A DNA stretch of 64,000 nt. Source: Corallium rubrum. Its lineage: Eukaryota; Cnidaria; Anthozoa; Scleralcyonacea; Coralliidae. Positions 11,220 to 24,400 of the stretch are shown piece after piece. Position numbers and translations under genes: made by a program. Numbering within the stretch: position 1 is the stretch's first letter; each line of letters starts with the position of its first letter. The notes below the pieces were generated by a model that was not told the DNA's origin, did not search any database, and saw nothing but the letters and a program-made list of their open reading frames with translations. The stretch covers positions 5,505,496 to 5,569,495 of the forward strand of contig OZ036017.1 of NCBI GenBank assembly GCA_964035015.1, written 5' to 3'.

Positions 11220-12600
11220 CAGCTTGTCACCATAAGAGCTCACAGAGTTAGAGGTAGCGCAACAACAAAGTCTTGTGCCACCCATGCATAAAATCGTAGT
11301 TTCATTTAGGCCCACATGCAAATTACTTTCCTATTCAATTTGGGCCCCTATGCAAATTATATTGTGTCTATTAAAGCATAATGGGAAGATAACATAGGCT
11401 AGCTGGGACTGTTTTTTAATGTTTTAAGTTCATTATTTTTAGACATGCACTGCGTTTAGGATTATTGCCTGCGAAGGAGGCTGGAAAGTCCAAAAATGTA
11501 ATATTAATTGCAATAGACAGAGCATTTACACATTTCTTCCATATTTTTTAATTATAAAATTTAGAACTACAAGTTACTATAACTTATTCAACAATATACA
11601 AATATTAAATAATCATACCTCTTGTTCTAATGCTGTGGCAAAACTGTCAATGCAATTCCAAGTGCTCTATAATAGGTTTTGACAAATCTAGAGTTTTAAT
11701 AAAATTATACAGCAATGTACCATTGATCCTGATCAGATTATTTTGAAGAACTTGTATAAGTCAAAATACAAACATAAATAGTAGCATCTGATCAGAATGC
11801 TGACCAGTGCAAACATAATGAACCCAGTACACCAATATACACCTACCTGTAACTAGAAATACATGAACGCAACAACCCCTCGCCCGCTTTTACATGCTTT
11901 TTTGAAACATCCCCACCCAAACACCCACCCCCTGATTAAAATAAGCACTCCTGATATACAGCCAATATAAAAACAAACAGATATAAAAACAAATGATATT
12001 AAATCCTTTGGTATATTAAATTATAGAATTTATGGATAGGTCAATAGGATGACAAAACTGATTTAAATCATTTAATGAAAGTTGAACATATCAAAGTAAA
12101 ACTTGGATTTCATTATTAAATTCTGGTTGTAAAAAATATAAGTTTATTGTTTTTAGGAGGTTTGAAAAGGGATGGGATTATTTTTAGTAAGCCTTAATTT
12201 AAATGGCTTCTCTATGCATGTACATTTTGCAAAGGCAGAATTAAAAGTTAACAGCTCAAAAATTACATTTTTAATAGAGTCTGAGATAAAAACAATTCAG
12301 TAGAATCGGATTCCACAAAGAAGTATTAAACAGACAACGTTTCAGTCGAAAATTTGGAAACACAGCCAAGAAAACCGACAAAGCCCATGAGTATTTTTAA
12401 TAATAAAAAGTACATGCACGTCCACCACGGTTAATATAAAGCCCAAGGTAGTGTTATGGTTTGGACGAGCAAAGGGAAAGCACGAAAACGTGAAGCTGGA
12501 TATTGTTTTATAGGACATAAGGACAAAATACAAATCCCCTACCGTTAATTGAGAGTTGAGACCATTGAGCCACAAACACTGCAATTCAGATCGACTTTTT
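11220..12600. other. Non-coding stretch, no gene seen
   Basis: AT-rich sequence without a convincing exon on either strand. A short block at 11850-11890 (CTAGAAATACATGAACGCAA and CCTCGCCCGCTTTTACA) recurs at 51540-51582, so it is part of a dispersed repeat. Confidence 0.4.
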
Positions 12601-12744
12601 GTTTACCATACGGCGTTTGGTTTCTTCAGGTTCTCTGGTTTCGCTTCACGATATATTAAACCGGCTGTTTGTATCCTTTTCTTCGTTGTTCTCTTTTAAT
12701 TTAAGTAGAGCAGGCTCCATATTTTCGTTAAACGAAAGCAAAAT

Positions 12745-12970
12745 AATACTGACAGATTCAGTTTTCTGCATCGCTAGTCACCAGTGTTCAACTATTCTTA
12801 CCGCGTGACACCGTACCAAACATATATATAAATATAAATAAACTATTTCCGAGATTACGTCTCCCTCGCTTTTTCTCCACGCGTGTAAAATGGATCCACG
12901 CATGTCGAGATTAGCACCCTCACCGGGCTCCGGGCCTTCGGCCCTACGCCCGGGCTCGGGGAAAATAGAA
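12745..12970. repeat. GC-hairpin dispersed repeat, copy 1
   Basis: Contains CATGTCGAGATTAGCACCCT followed by a GC-rich block with GGGCCTTCGGCCC at its centre and GGCTCGGGG at its end. An internal TA-rich microsatellite lies upstream, preceded by CCAGTGTTCAACTATTCTTACCGCG-like sequence. Copies 2 (40640-40770, inverted) and 3 (52640-52870) share all three parts. The sharp change from AT-rich surroundings to a GC-rich hairpin is conspicuous. Confidence 0.75.
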
Positions 12971-13374
12971 GGAAACAACCGTGAAATCTCCCACCACCAA
13001 GAAACACAATTTATTGTCAGTTGTACAAACCGATATCTTACCTCGACAAGATAAACTCTCCTCACCGAAGTTGTAAAGATAGTTCACAAGTGTGTTCAGA
13101 CAAATCATTCAGACAGGTTGACTCGTGGCATTGCCAATTTAGAAAATCCATCTTCGTCGCACATGCAATTTAACAGAGCAAATCCTTCTGGCGTATGCGA
13201 CGTAAGTTGTAGGAAGAAACTTCCTACGTCACAAAACGTCATAAAACGGTCAACATTCTTACGTCTCAAAATCGAGATCTCGTTGACTATATATAACTCG
13301 GACTGGACACGAGACACAGGCACCCATGTCAAGAATAGTGTGCTGCCTTCGGCAGCAATAATTTACAAATAACT

Positions 13375-13860
13375 TCCATCTAGTTCAGCGGTTAAATGTG
13401 AAAATGAGAGTGAGCTGTGCGACTTGAGCAATATGTCAGAATTTAAATGCATGGTGTAAAATAGACTTGTGCATTTGACATAGTTTAGTTGATCTGAAGA
13501 AGTAATTTCAGGCTGCGCTGGCATAAAGCTAGTCTAAAGTTTTGCTGCAGTTTATAGTGGGCTGAAAATCTCAGCCAGCTTTGGAGCCTTAGCCGTTTTA
13601 AATAGGCTGCAGCCAGTTTTCCCAATCAAATTCACAATTGCAGCATTATTTTAAAGTGATTTTCTTGTAAATTCATGCTGAAATTTGCTCATTATGCCCC
13701 GAAAAGCACTCAGCTTGAGGTTTTCAGTTTCTTGCAGATTTTCCCAAATGCATCTTACAATCACCATCATATGTTTATATCTTCAGTGCATTAATGTGTT
13801 CACAATATACAATTTACATTGTTCGGTCATGTTAGCCAAATACCAGTATCCGCATGTACG
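13375..13860 (+). repeat. ~485-bp dispersed repeat, copy A
   Basis: Matches 43186-43670 in inverted orientation over almost the whole length. Shared landmarks are GAGAGTGAGCTGTGCG, the block with TTTAAATAGGCTGCAGCC, GCTCATTATGCCCC, and the end CAATTTACATTGTTC. Divergence is moderate, with indels. No ORF is conserved between copies. Type unknown. Confidence 0.75.
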
Positions 13861-13907
13861 CAAGCGCGTACCTATTTTTGTATATGTTTCGTAGCTGTAT
13901 ATACTGT

Positions 13908-15304
<1,397 letters not shown>

Positions 15305-15309
15305 CAGGT

Positions 15310-15450
15310 TATTACATTCGTGACTCGGTGATATCAGTTTATCGCTTTCAGGACGATATCATAATTGTCCCTCGTTCGCTGCTCTCACTCGTAACAATAA
15401 CAATATCGTCCTTCAAGCGATAAAACTTATATCACCTCGCCCCTCATGTG
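15310..15450. repeat. Imperfect hairpin with GATATCA arms
   Basis: Arms around GGTGATATCAGTTTATCGCT and its imperfect complement near 15410-15440, with a GC-richer apex near 15372-15392. It belongs to the same style of AT-arm/GC-tip hairpins as 5250-5365, 21645-21775 and 22420-22510. Confidence 0.5.
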
Positions 15451-15456
15451 ATAACC

Positions 15457-15487
15457 TATACATACATACATACATACACACATACAT

Positions 15488-15551
<64 letters not shown>

Positions 15552-15552
15552 G
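15457..15552. repeat. Compound (CATA)n-(CA)n-(TA)n microsatellite
   Basis: CATA units from 15457, CA units from about 15504, then TA units to about 15552. It ends against the hammerhead motif. Confidence 0.95.
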
Positions 15553-15561
15553 TGTGTGTAA

Positions 15562-15605
15562 CTACAGACGGTACCGTTTCGGCCTTTTGGGCCTCATCAG
15601 TGTAG
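15562..15605 (-). ncRNA. Hammerhead self-cleaving ribozyme motif
   Basis: Read on the minus strand this is a complete type-I-like hammerhead. Stem I pairs CUACA (15605-15601) with UGUAG (15566-15562). Then come the invariant CUGAUGA (15600-15594), stem II GGCC/GGCC with loop CAAAA, the invariant GAAA, and a short stem III (ACGG/CCGU). The cleavage triplet GUC falls at 15569-15567, predicting a cut between 15567 and 15566. All catalytic-core positions are present. Hammerheads of this kind are known in Penelope-like terminal repeats and in small retrozymes of invertebrates. The surrounding 15553-15786 is non-coding and lies between two microsatellites. Confidence 0.85.
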
Positions 15606-15783
15606 GCTGATGAGCAGGATGAAGGTAACTGCTATTTACAGTCACCTTTGGTGCCTCACAAATTGTGGGACATCAAAACTGCCAGAGCGCTCAAACTGCA
15701 AGCAGTGAGCGTACGCATAATGCGTAAGCAGCAATGGCTCATCCTGTAGAGCGCTCAATATGACCTAAAGGCCATAGAGCGAT

Positions 15784-15785
<2 letters not shown>

Positions 15786-15849
<64 letters not shown>
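15786..15849. repeat. (TA)n microsatellite
   Basis: About 30 TA units. It joins the hammerhead-bearing segment to the inverted dispersed repeat at 15849. Confidence 0.97.
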
Positions 15850-15856
<7 letters not shown>

Positions 15857-16012
15857 GTGTGACAATCTCATCTGAATCATCTGAGGCCTCAACTTCACAA
15901 AAGTCATTCCAAAATGGAATTTCGTGTTCACGAACGTTCATTCTAGTTTGCAGATGGTCACTTCGATTCTAAATCGGTGACACTGCATTTAGTTGGACGA
16001 CAGTAAGACAGT
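15849..16012 (-). repeat. Dispersed repeat with coding-like end, inverted copy
   Basis: On the minus strand this block is near-identical to 3787-3963. It reads TRMNVREHE, then [20 protein letters not shown] and TAG, followed immediately by (TA)n. This copy is less damaged than the one at 3787. Confidence 0.65.
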
Positions 16013-16054
16013 TAAAACATATTCCGAAGAATAATTCCATCCTGTAAACTCAAG

Positions 16055-16450
16055 ATATGAGTCAAACAAGTGGAACTATGTTGAAAATTGTAATATTTCG
16101 ACTTTATTTCAAAGTCATCATTAGACAAGTGAAAATACAAAAACATGCCAGGTCTTATATACAAGTCAAAAGATCGATGACATCATCGGCAACAAAGGAG
16201 AAGAAAACCTAACAGTAATTACACGAGAGAAGACTTAACACTAGCTATTTACATATACGTCAGAAAACCTAACACTATTTACAGAACTGAAGCTCTAATT
16301 GCTTATCAGGTTAGGCAAAAAGTGACAGTTCTTTGCTAGCCTTTCAGGCCCGAGTTTAGCTTGGGTTTATTAAACTTAATTTGCAATGCTTCCATTATTA
16401 ATAGTTGATTAGTGTTAAATAAATTATTTGAGTAACGAATTTTGTAATAG
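16055..16450 (-). mobile_element. Penelope-like element 3' fragment
   Basis: On the minus strand it matches the 3' end of the Penelope-like element at 36490-37830, including the end of the ORF (CTCGGGCCTGAAAGGCTAGC) and the 3' UTR. It is severely 5'-truncated. The hammerhead-like core is present but its CTGATGA has become CTAATGA, which should abolish cleavage. Confidence 0.8.
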
Positions 16451-16800
16451 TGCAATGCTCTGACCACTGAGCCACGGAGGGCGTTCTACACTTGAATTTT
16501 CCTTCACCCAAAATCCTTAGAACACGCTATGTAATCGAGTGAAATGCCTAATATCACTTATGATATACCCAATTCTCTCCTGGCATTACTACCTTATTAT
16601 ATATACAGAACTCGCGATCAAGCTCTCGGCAACGCCCTCCGTGGCTCAGTGGTCAGAGCATTGCACTAGAATCGCAAGATCGTGGGTTCAATTCCTGCTG
16701 GAAGGCATGTGTAGTTGCATTTTCCGCAACTGGTCCCACGGTTTGGTCTTAAAATGTATATATTCTACACTCGAATTTTCCTTCACCCAAAATCCTTAAA
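16449..16800 (+). mobile_element. tRNA-derived SINE copies
   Basis: A full plus-strand copy starts at about 16629. Box A is TGGCTCAGTGG and box B is GGTTCAATTCC, spaced as in a tRNA gene. A body follows, ending in CTTCACCCAAAATCCTTA. A scrambled copy at 16449-16545 has the tRNA-like head inverted and the tail in plus orientation. Other copies are at 53215-53400 (minus) and 53520-53690 (plus). A tRNA-type pol III promoter plus a shared non-tRNA tail defines a SINE family. Confidence 0.8.
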
Positions 16801-18000
16801 TATTCCTTGGGGGGTCCGGGGGCATGCCCCCCCGGAAATTTTTTGAAATTGGCATTCTGACGGTACTTTGGGGAAAGATTTAAAAGTTTTAAATCGTGTT
16901 TTCAATAGCGCATTTTATCAAACCTGGAAGGTGTCGAATAAATTTATCGGACAAAGTGGACGTTTTATTATGCAAATACATTTAAAATTGTAGAAATAAC
17001 GGGGGGAAATCCAATAAATCGAATCTTAGGTAGCTGCTACGCATGCACCCACGACGGAAATCCTGAATAACATCAGAAAGTACACATAAACACATTCATA
17101 TGACAATATCAAAGACTCATGTTATCAAAATCATTAAGCACTTTAGATATTTTGAATGATATTCCAGGCCACTGAGGCTAGGATCTGGTCGTGTGAGAAA
17201 CATCAAGAGGTACACGAGGCAACCAAACAAAACTAATGTGTTCTCATGTTGTGCAATATTTACGCAGAACTATCATTACCAGACATCACATGGTTCAATT
17301 TAAATAATTCACGTTCGCGCGCGCTATCAAATTTACTAACCCATACAGTCATTCAGCCAGAATAGAATACTATTATAAACGTCGCGTCTATATATGACTA
17401 TATAATATACGCGTTTGATAATCAAAGGATTAGTTACCGCGATAGGTTCTGAACCGTTTGAGTCTGACTGCCAAGACTCTGAGAATCCTTTGACGAGTAA
17501 TACCTTCTGGCCTTAGCCAGTGTCGATAATATTTGCGCGTCTGACAACCAAAGGCTTAACGTTAAAACTTACCTACCGATCGGGACAATTTAATCATCAC
17601 TGCTGTTTAATTTGAAGTGAATCCTACACGTTTTATCACGTTTGTAAAGTCATGTTTGAAATGTGTTCGAAACTGAAAGAGCTCTCCCAGTCTGACTCAA
17701 TTTATCTTTGGCAGAATCGGCAGTCTCGACAGCAGATCAGTCGGCAGACCAGGCAAGAACTACAAAGTAAAACGCCGCCAACCAATCAATGTTCATGATA
17801 AAGAGCTTCTGCGAAAATTCAACCAATGAGAATAAGTCATATAACGGTCCAAATCAGGCAAAAAAGACAACGAAATCAGGCAAACCAATGAACGAGCGTA
17901 ATAGAATTCGTTTTAGATATTTAGCCCATCACCGCAGCTAATAGCCTAATACAATAGCTTAATATGAATATCAATGCCCAGCATAATACACGAAGCAAAG
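16800..18000. other. Non-coding stretch
   Basis: No gene seen. A short palindromic block GGGGGCATGCCCCC lies at about 16818-16834. The rest is unremarkable AT-rich sequence. Confidence 0.4.
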
Positions 18001-18009
18001 CCATAAGTT

Positions 18010-19407
18010 TAAAAGTAATTTACTGAATCTAACGTTTCGTTGCTTCTCGCAACATCTTCAGAGAATGAATGATGGAATAAATAATTACAAATATATAAAT
18101 AGGTTACTAATAATAACTATTACAGATATATGAGAGGTGAGAGGTCGGGAGGTGAGATGTCAGAAGAGAGAAAGTGGGAAGGAGCTGATGTTTGCATTAA
18201 GCGAGGGTTTAATCTTCTGAATGAGTAAGCTTTCCTTAATTAGCAGATCAGTGACCGAAGTGCCAGAAGATAAAATAGTAAAGTCCTCAAGAGAGATGGT
18301 ATGGCCGCGGTTTCACAGTGGTGTGAAAGAATACTTGAGGGCGAAGGATTAGTGCGTTTCTTGCCAGTAATGGCGGAAACACACATGTGATCAGAAACTC
18401 GAGTGTGAAGAAGTCGGCTGGTTTGGCCGATATACAACATGCTACAATGTTGACACTTAAATTGATAAACAACTCGAGATTTAAGACTTTGGGTAACATA
18501 TCTTTGAAACGAAAAAAGTGTGATAACCGAACGGTTGGGCGAAAAACAATACAAAGATTGATATGCGGAAAACTAGATGAAAATAATTTTAAAATTTGTG
18601 TACGGAGTTGGAGACAGTGCTGTCCAGTGAAAGGAAGAGAAAAGTAAACCAATTTTTTAGGTGCAAGCGAAACTTTGGCAATAGGCGAGGAAATTTTATC
18701 TAAGAATAAACGAACAGATTTTTCAATAAGGTTTTTTGGATAACCATTAAGAATAAATGTTTGTTTAAATTTTTCGATTTCCAAAAGAAAATTTTCATAA
18801 GAAGAACAAATGTTAAAATAACGTTGTAAAAGAGTAAATAACAATCCTTTCTTATAAATATCCGGAATAAAACTTTCAAAATTTGTATATAAACCAGTAG
18901 AGGTTGGTTTACGAAAAACAGAAGTCGAAAAGGAACCATTGAGGCGAGAAATCATGATATCGAGAAAGGATAACATCTTGTCATTCTCTGTCTCAGCCGT
19001 AAACATTATATTTTGATGTTGTCTATCTAAATAATTAAGAAATGGTTTTATGTGTTCAGTCGAACGAAAAAGTAGAAAGCAATCATCAACATATCTACGA
19101 TAAAAAACGGGTTTAAAATCAGCCGGACAATTGTAAAGCCAAGAATTTTCATGAAACGAAAGAAAAATATTAGCGAAGATGGGTCCAAGCGGGGAACCCA
19201 TAGCAACACCGTCAATTTGTTGGTAAAGGGAACCGTTGAAAAGGAAGTGGCAATTTTTGACAGACAATTTTAGTAGTTTAGAAAACTGGTCTCGAGTGAA
19301 ATTTTTAAAATGGGTAGAATTTCTAAAGAGCTTATTAATAATAATTTCAATAGTTTCATCCAGGGGAATGTTGGTAAAAAGCGATTTAACATCAAAGCTA
19401 ATAATTT
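18010..19407 (-). mobile_element. Penelope-like element, inverted copy 1 (RT plus GIY-YIG)
   Basis: The minus-strand frame 19267-18287 encodes the C-terminal half of a Penelope-type reverse transcriptase (QIDGVAMGSPLGPIFANIF; YVDD in YRRYVDDCFLLF; FLDIMISR) followed by a GIY-YIG nuclease start (CSMLYIGQTSRLLHTRVS). The RT plus GIY-YIG pairing is diagnostic of Penelope-like elements. The copy is truncated at its 5' side, and the C-terminal end shifts frame near 18300. A hammerhead-like core lies at 18030-18062: CTGAAGA, stem II GTTGC/GCAAC, GAAACG. Confidence 0.88.
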
Positions 19408-19415
19408 AGTCATGG

Positions 19416-20825
19416 CTAGCTTTGATGTTAAATCGCTTTTTACCAACATTCCCCTGGATGAAACTATTGAAATTATTATTAATAAGCTCTTTAGAAATTC
19501 TACCCATTTTAAAAATTTCACTCGAGACCAGTTTTCTAAACTACTAAAATTGTCTGTCAAAAATTGCCACTTCCTTTTCAACGGTTCCCTTTACCAACAA
19601 ATTGACGGTGTTGCTATGGGTTCCCCGCTTGGACCCATCTTCGCTAATATTTTTCTTTCGTTTCATGAAAATTCTTGGCTTTACAATTGTCCGGCTGATT
19701 TTAAACCCGTTTTTTATCGTAGATATGTTGATGATTGCTTTCTACTTTTTCGTTCGACTGAACACATAAAACCATTTCTTAATTATTTAAATAGACAACA
19801 TCAAAATATAATGTTTACGGCTGAGACAGAGAATGACAAGATGTTATCCTTTCTCGATATCATGATTTCTCGCCTCAATGGTTCCTTTTCGACTTCTGTT
19901 TTTCGTAAACCAACCTCTACTGGTTTATATACAAATTTTGAAAGTTTTATTCCGGATATTTATAAGAAAGGATTGTTATTTACTCTTTTACAACGTTATT
20001 TTAACATTTGTTCTTCTTATGAAAATTTTCTTTTGGAAATCGAAAAATTTAAATAAACATTTATTCTTAATGGTTATCCAAAAAACCTTATTGAAAAATC
20101 TGTTCGTTTATTCTTAGATAAAATTTCCTCGCCTATTGCCAAAGTTTCGCTTGCACCTAAAAAATTGGTTTACTTTTCTCTTCCTTTCACTGGACAGCAC
20201 TGTCTCCAACTCCGTACACAAATTTTAAAATTATTTTCATCTAGTTTTCCGCATATCAATCTTCGTATTGTTTTTCGCCCAACCGTTCGGTTATCACACT
20301 TTTTTCGTTTCAAAGATATGTTACCCAAAGGTCTTAAATCTCGAGTTGTTTATCAATTTAAGTGTCAACATTGTAGCATGTTGTATATCGGCCAAACCAG
20401 CCGACTTCTTCACACTCGAGTTTCTGAACACATTGGTGTTTCCGCCATTACTGGCAAGAAACGCACTAATCCTTCGCCCTCAAGTGTTCTTTCACACCAC
20501 TGTGAAACCGGCCATACCATCTCTCTTGAGGACTTTACTATTTTATCTTCTGGCACTTCGGTCACTGATCTGCTAATTAAGGAAAGCTTACTCATTCAGA
20601 AGATTAAACCCTCGCTTAATGCAAACATCAGCTCCTTCCCACTTTCTCTCTTCTGACATCTCACCTCCCGACCTCTCACCTCTCATATATCTGTAATAGT
20701 TATTATTAGTAACCTATTTATATATTTGTAATTATTTATTCTATCATTCATTCTCTGAAGATGTTTGCGAGAAGCAACGTTTAAACGTTGGATTCATTAA
20801 ATTACTTTTAAACTTATGGCTTTGC
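19416..20825 (+). mobile_element. Penelope-like element, inverted copy 2 (RT plus GIY-YIG)
   Basis: A mirror copy of 18010-19407, head to head across a spacer of about 18 bp near 19408-19420. The RT begins at SFDVKSLFTNIPLDETI, carries MGSPLGP and YVDD, and is stopped at 20054-20056 where the sister copy has Gln (CAA to TAA). GIY-YIG residues LYIGQTSRLLHTRVSEH are in the frame 20165-20656. The hammerhead-like core near 20755 is damaged. Both copies start at nearly the same internal point, which is typical of Penelope partial tandem or inverted arrays. Confidence 0.88.
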
Positions 20826-20879
20826 TTCGTGTATTATGCTGGGCATTGATATTCATATTAAGATTAAGATACCCGCCTG

Positions 20880-21088
20880 GATCATCAGTTGCTAATACAA
20901 TAGCTCAAATGAGCTGTTTACACGGCGCTGCGCGTGCGTATCATATATTCACTTGACTAGAGTAACTAGATATTATTGACTTGAATAGTCTTGTAGAGTG
21001 TAGCAGTGAATATACGGGAAAACTATAGAAAGAGATTTTTTTTTCTGCGCCTTTTTTCACCTTAGTCGTTTGACTTGTTTGACTAACG
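20880..21088. other. Flank of the 13.8-kb TIR unit
   Basis: No gene. This is the sequence between the Penelope-like pair and the left inverted repeat. It ends ACTAACG, immediately before TTAA. Confidence 0.5.
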
Positions 21089-21360
21089 TTAAAGTGCATA
21101 TACGAGAATTTTCATTTCCCCCCCTAAAAATCGGCCATATTGAGACGATTCTAACGATATATAACACTCCTTCAACGGATGAAAACTTCCCGAGATATTT
21201 GGTTCTAAACATGGCGAAAAATAGGTTTTTCAAAACAATGGCCGGGAGAAAAGAGTCTGAGTCCGAATAAGGCTGATGACGTCACATCGGGACAAGCTGT
21301 ATTTGCGACTACAGTTGTTTACAGGCGGTGTGCGCAATACGACCGCAAAGCGTGATGGGG
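21089..21360 (+). repeat. Left terminal inverted repeat with A-type inner module
   Basis: Outer part shared with the right end. The inner part, GGCGGTGTGCGCAATACGAC (21324-21343) through GATGGGG, is shared instead with 29268-29318 in reverse. It lies about 100 bp upstream of the nuclease ATG at 21460, so it probably contains the promoter. Confidence 0.8.
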
Positions 21361-21459
21361 TTTTCGCGCCTGGATTGCAATTGTGCCTCATTTGCATTTT
21401 GCCTTGACCGAGAACACCAAGAGACAATCGTCAGTATCAGCGTATGTAAATATTCTTCG

Positions 21460-24400
21460 ATGGGAATCAATTGCCTTTTTCCATACATAAAGAAATATGG
21501 TAATAAGGTTCATATCAGCGAATTTTATGGACGAATTGTGGCAGTCGACGCTTCGTGTTGGATCCATAAAGCGTTAGCAATTTCTTTATCACAACATGGC
21601 AATCGCGAAAGGTGAGTTATAATAAATACTATTTATATCTTATTAGATGTTTTGGTGTGTAGTATCGCTGTATATTTTTACAAGTTGTGCCGTATTTTGA
21701 CGAGCCCGCAGGGCGAGTCAAAATACAAACAACGAGTAAAAATATACAGCGATACTACACACCAAAACATCTTATAAGAGATTTATTATACAACTGCTTT
21801 GATGAACAAATTTTTATGGAAAAAGAAAACTCTAAAAAAGCCAGAGATGTAGCGTGACTTGCACCAGGACAAAACCAGGACAAAATAATAAGCATACATG
21901 AAGTAGTTCCCAACTGATAAATCTGATTGGCTAACAAAATCTGTCAAACCGGTTTTCTACAAGTTTTCTACTATCCAAATAACTAACTATCCAAATATCG
22001 CTGTTTATCATTCATTTCGTTTCTATCCGGCATTCTGATTGGTTAATTTACCTGCAAATAACTGAGTGCAAATAATTTTCTGCTGCAAATAATTTTATGA
22101 GCATGCGCACTAGCGGTAACACTGCTGACGGCAAATAATTTTCGTAAACATGGCGGCTAGTTCTTCAGCTATCCCAGGAAATAATCGAGAGTATTTGGAA
22201 GCATCCTTAACGACAATGTACTTCAGAAAAGAAATAGTGAAAAGGAAGTTTTAGTGAGATAAAAAGCAAGACTCGTGCCAACATAAAGTAAGTTTTACGA
22301 AGATTTTAGTATGCCGAAGACAGAGAGAAGAGTGGCGATCTCTTACTTCAGGCATTTCAAATTTTTAAGTATTTTATGAATGATAAATCAATTATTGAAC
22401 TCGTCTATCGCAAAATATCATGATTTGTCAGCGTCTCGCTACTAGTTATTTGCCTCTGCCTTCGGCATCGGCAAATAACTAGTAGCTCGCCACTGACAAA
22501 TCATGATATTTTGCTCCGACTCGTCCAATAATTGATAAATATTTGTACTCATTTTTAGCGTTATTTGGACGTTTTTAATGCAGTTGTATAATAAAATGGA
22601 CTATTCGACCAGGTCCTAGGATAGTTCTGTGTGTATTGTGATTGTTTTTTCCCCCGTTTTTCAGGTTACTACATATTTTCACTAAACATTTATCTTCAAT
22701 ACAAGAAGCTGGAGTGATTCCATTTGTAGTGTTTGACGGGCAAAACCTACAAGCAAAAGCTAAGGAAAATCTTCGACGACGCAGGTATATACATTTTAGA
22801 CCTTTGCTTCCTATAGAAGTATGGGGTTAGGGCATAAACTAAATTATATTTTCTTTCTTAAAGTCGTAAACAAGACCTTGCTCGTAAAGCACAACGGCCT
22901 AATATAACGATCACCGAAAAAAGAAAGCTTCTTAGCCAGAGTGTCGAAGTGACATATGAAGACATGGTAGAATGCATGAAGGTGAATATTAAATTATTCT
23001 ATTTATTTTTGAAGTTTGTCAGAATAGATTATATAACCCTGGAAACATGTGGGTATTATAACACAGTGGGTATTTCTGTTGTTATACTGCTCCCCAAGAT
23101 AATTGTTGCCCAAGGCTTATTGATGTGTTTGCATGAAGTATTTGATTATTTATTACAGATATGCCTGAATAAAGGGGTGAAGTATGTCGTCTCTCCATAT
23201 GAATCTGATGCACAGATTGCATATTTGGTGCAAAATGGCTATGCAGACTTGGCAATTACCGAAGATTCGGATCTGCTGGTATATGACTGCAAAAAGGTAA
23301 GATTGGTTTGTTATTGATCAGTATGCTGTGTTTACACTGTGAGCCTTCTGTAGTGGAAACTAAGCTTTGGCCTGAACCTGACGAAGGGGTTGTTGCAAAA
23401 AACAACAACATTGACGAGTAAAATTGCCTGGCGTTAGACAGAGTAAAGTAATAAAGTACATGTAGGGTGCTTCCGGGTTGATTGCCACATCCTAATTTAT
23501 TATTTTACTTTTTTATTATTTTACTTGATTTTACTCGTCAAGGGGTGAACACTGGCTCTTGGTGGGTTAAGGATACAAAACAAGATAAGGTCACTGACAG
23601 CTACACCTGGTATAGAAAATTTTAATTTTATTGTGTTTTTCAGGTTTTGGTAAAACTTGAACAAAGTGGCACAGGAGAGCTGTTTGAGCTGGACAAGATT
23701 TTGAATGGGATAAATGTAACCGTGACACAATTCATTCATGGTTGCATAGCTGCAGGTTGCGACTACCTAGACAATGTTCGAGGGGTTGGCATTAATAAAG
23801 CTTTTACCTATGTAAAATCTGGTCAGTTATTTACAGAGTTAAGGAAAAAGGGAGCTAATGTCCATTACGAAGGTCAATTCAAAAAAGCCATGGCAGTTTT
23901 TGAACACCAAACCATTTTTAACCCCACACTGAATGTGAATCAGCCTTTGAATGACTGGAAGGAGAAACCAGATGACGAACTGCAGAATTACTGTGGAAAG
24001 TATCCTTACTTAAAGCATATACAACAATAGATAATAATTAAATGCTTTCCGCATTGCTTTCATTTTATTTTATGTAAGCACTCAACTTGGTTCACTTTCA
24101 GTAAAGTTCAAATAGTAGCTAGCCTAAAAGCTAAAAACAAAAATGATACAAAAAATAATATTCAGCCTTCCTGTTTGTGAACTTGACTTATCTGCAGAAG
24201 GTAAGGATTTGAAAGGGAATTTCATTAGGTACCATTTACTGTTAACACAGGGGAGGGGCTGGTTAATGAACAATTACAGTGAACAAATTTCATTTTACCA
24301 GAGAAGCTAGCTGCTAGACCTCCTAGTAAACTCCCATTGTAATTTGACACTTCCTAGCCTACCAAAATCTTTGCAGTCCTGGGTTATAACACTTGTTGTG

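Noticed and set aside
10883..11321. Several 60-106 codon frames on both strands
   Set aside because: All overlap the CCCACTCCACCCAAG minisatellite; not coding.
16629..16700. Functional tRNA gene
   Set aside because: Box A and B are present, but the cloverleaf is imperfect, several copies share the same non-tRNA tail, and two are rearranged; it is a SINE.
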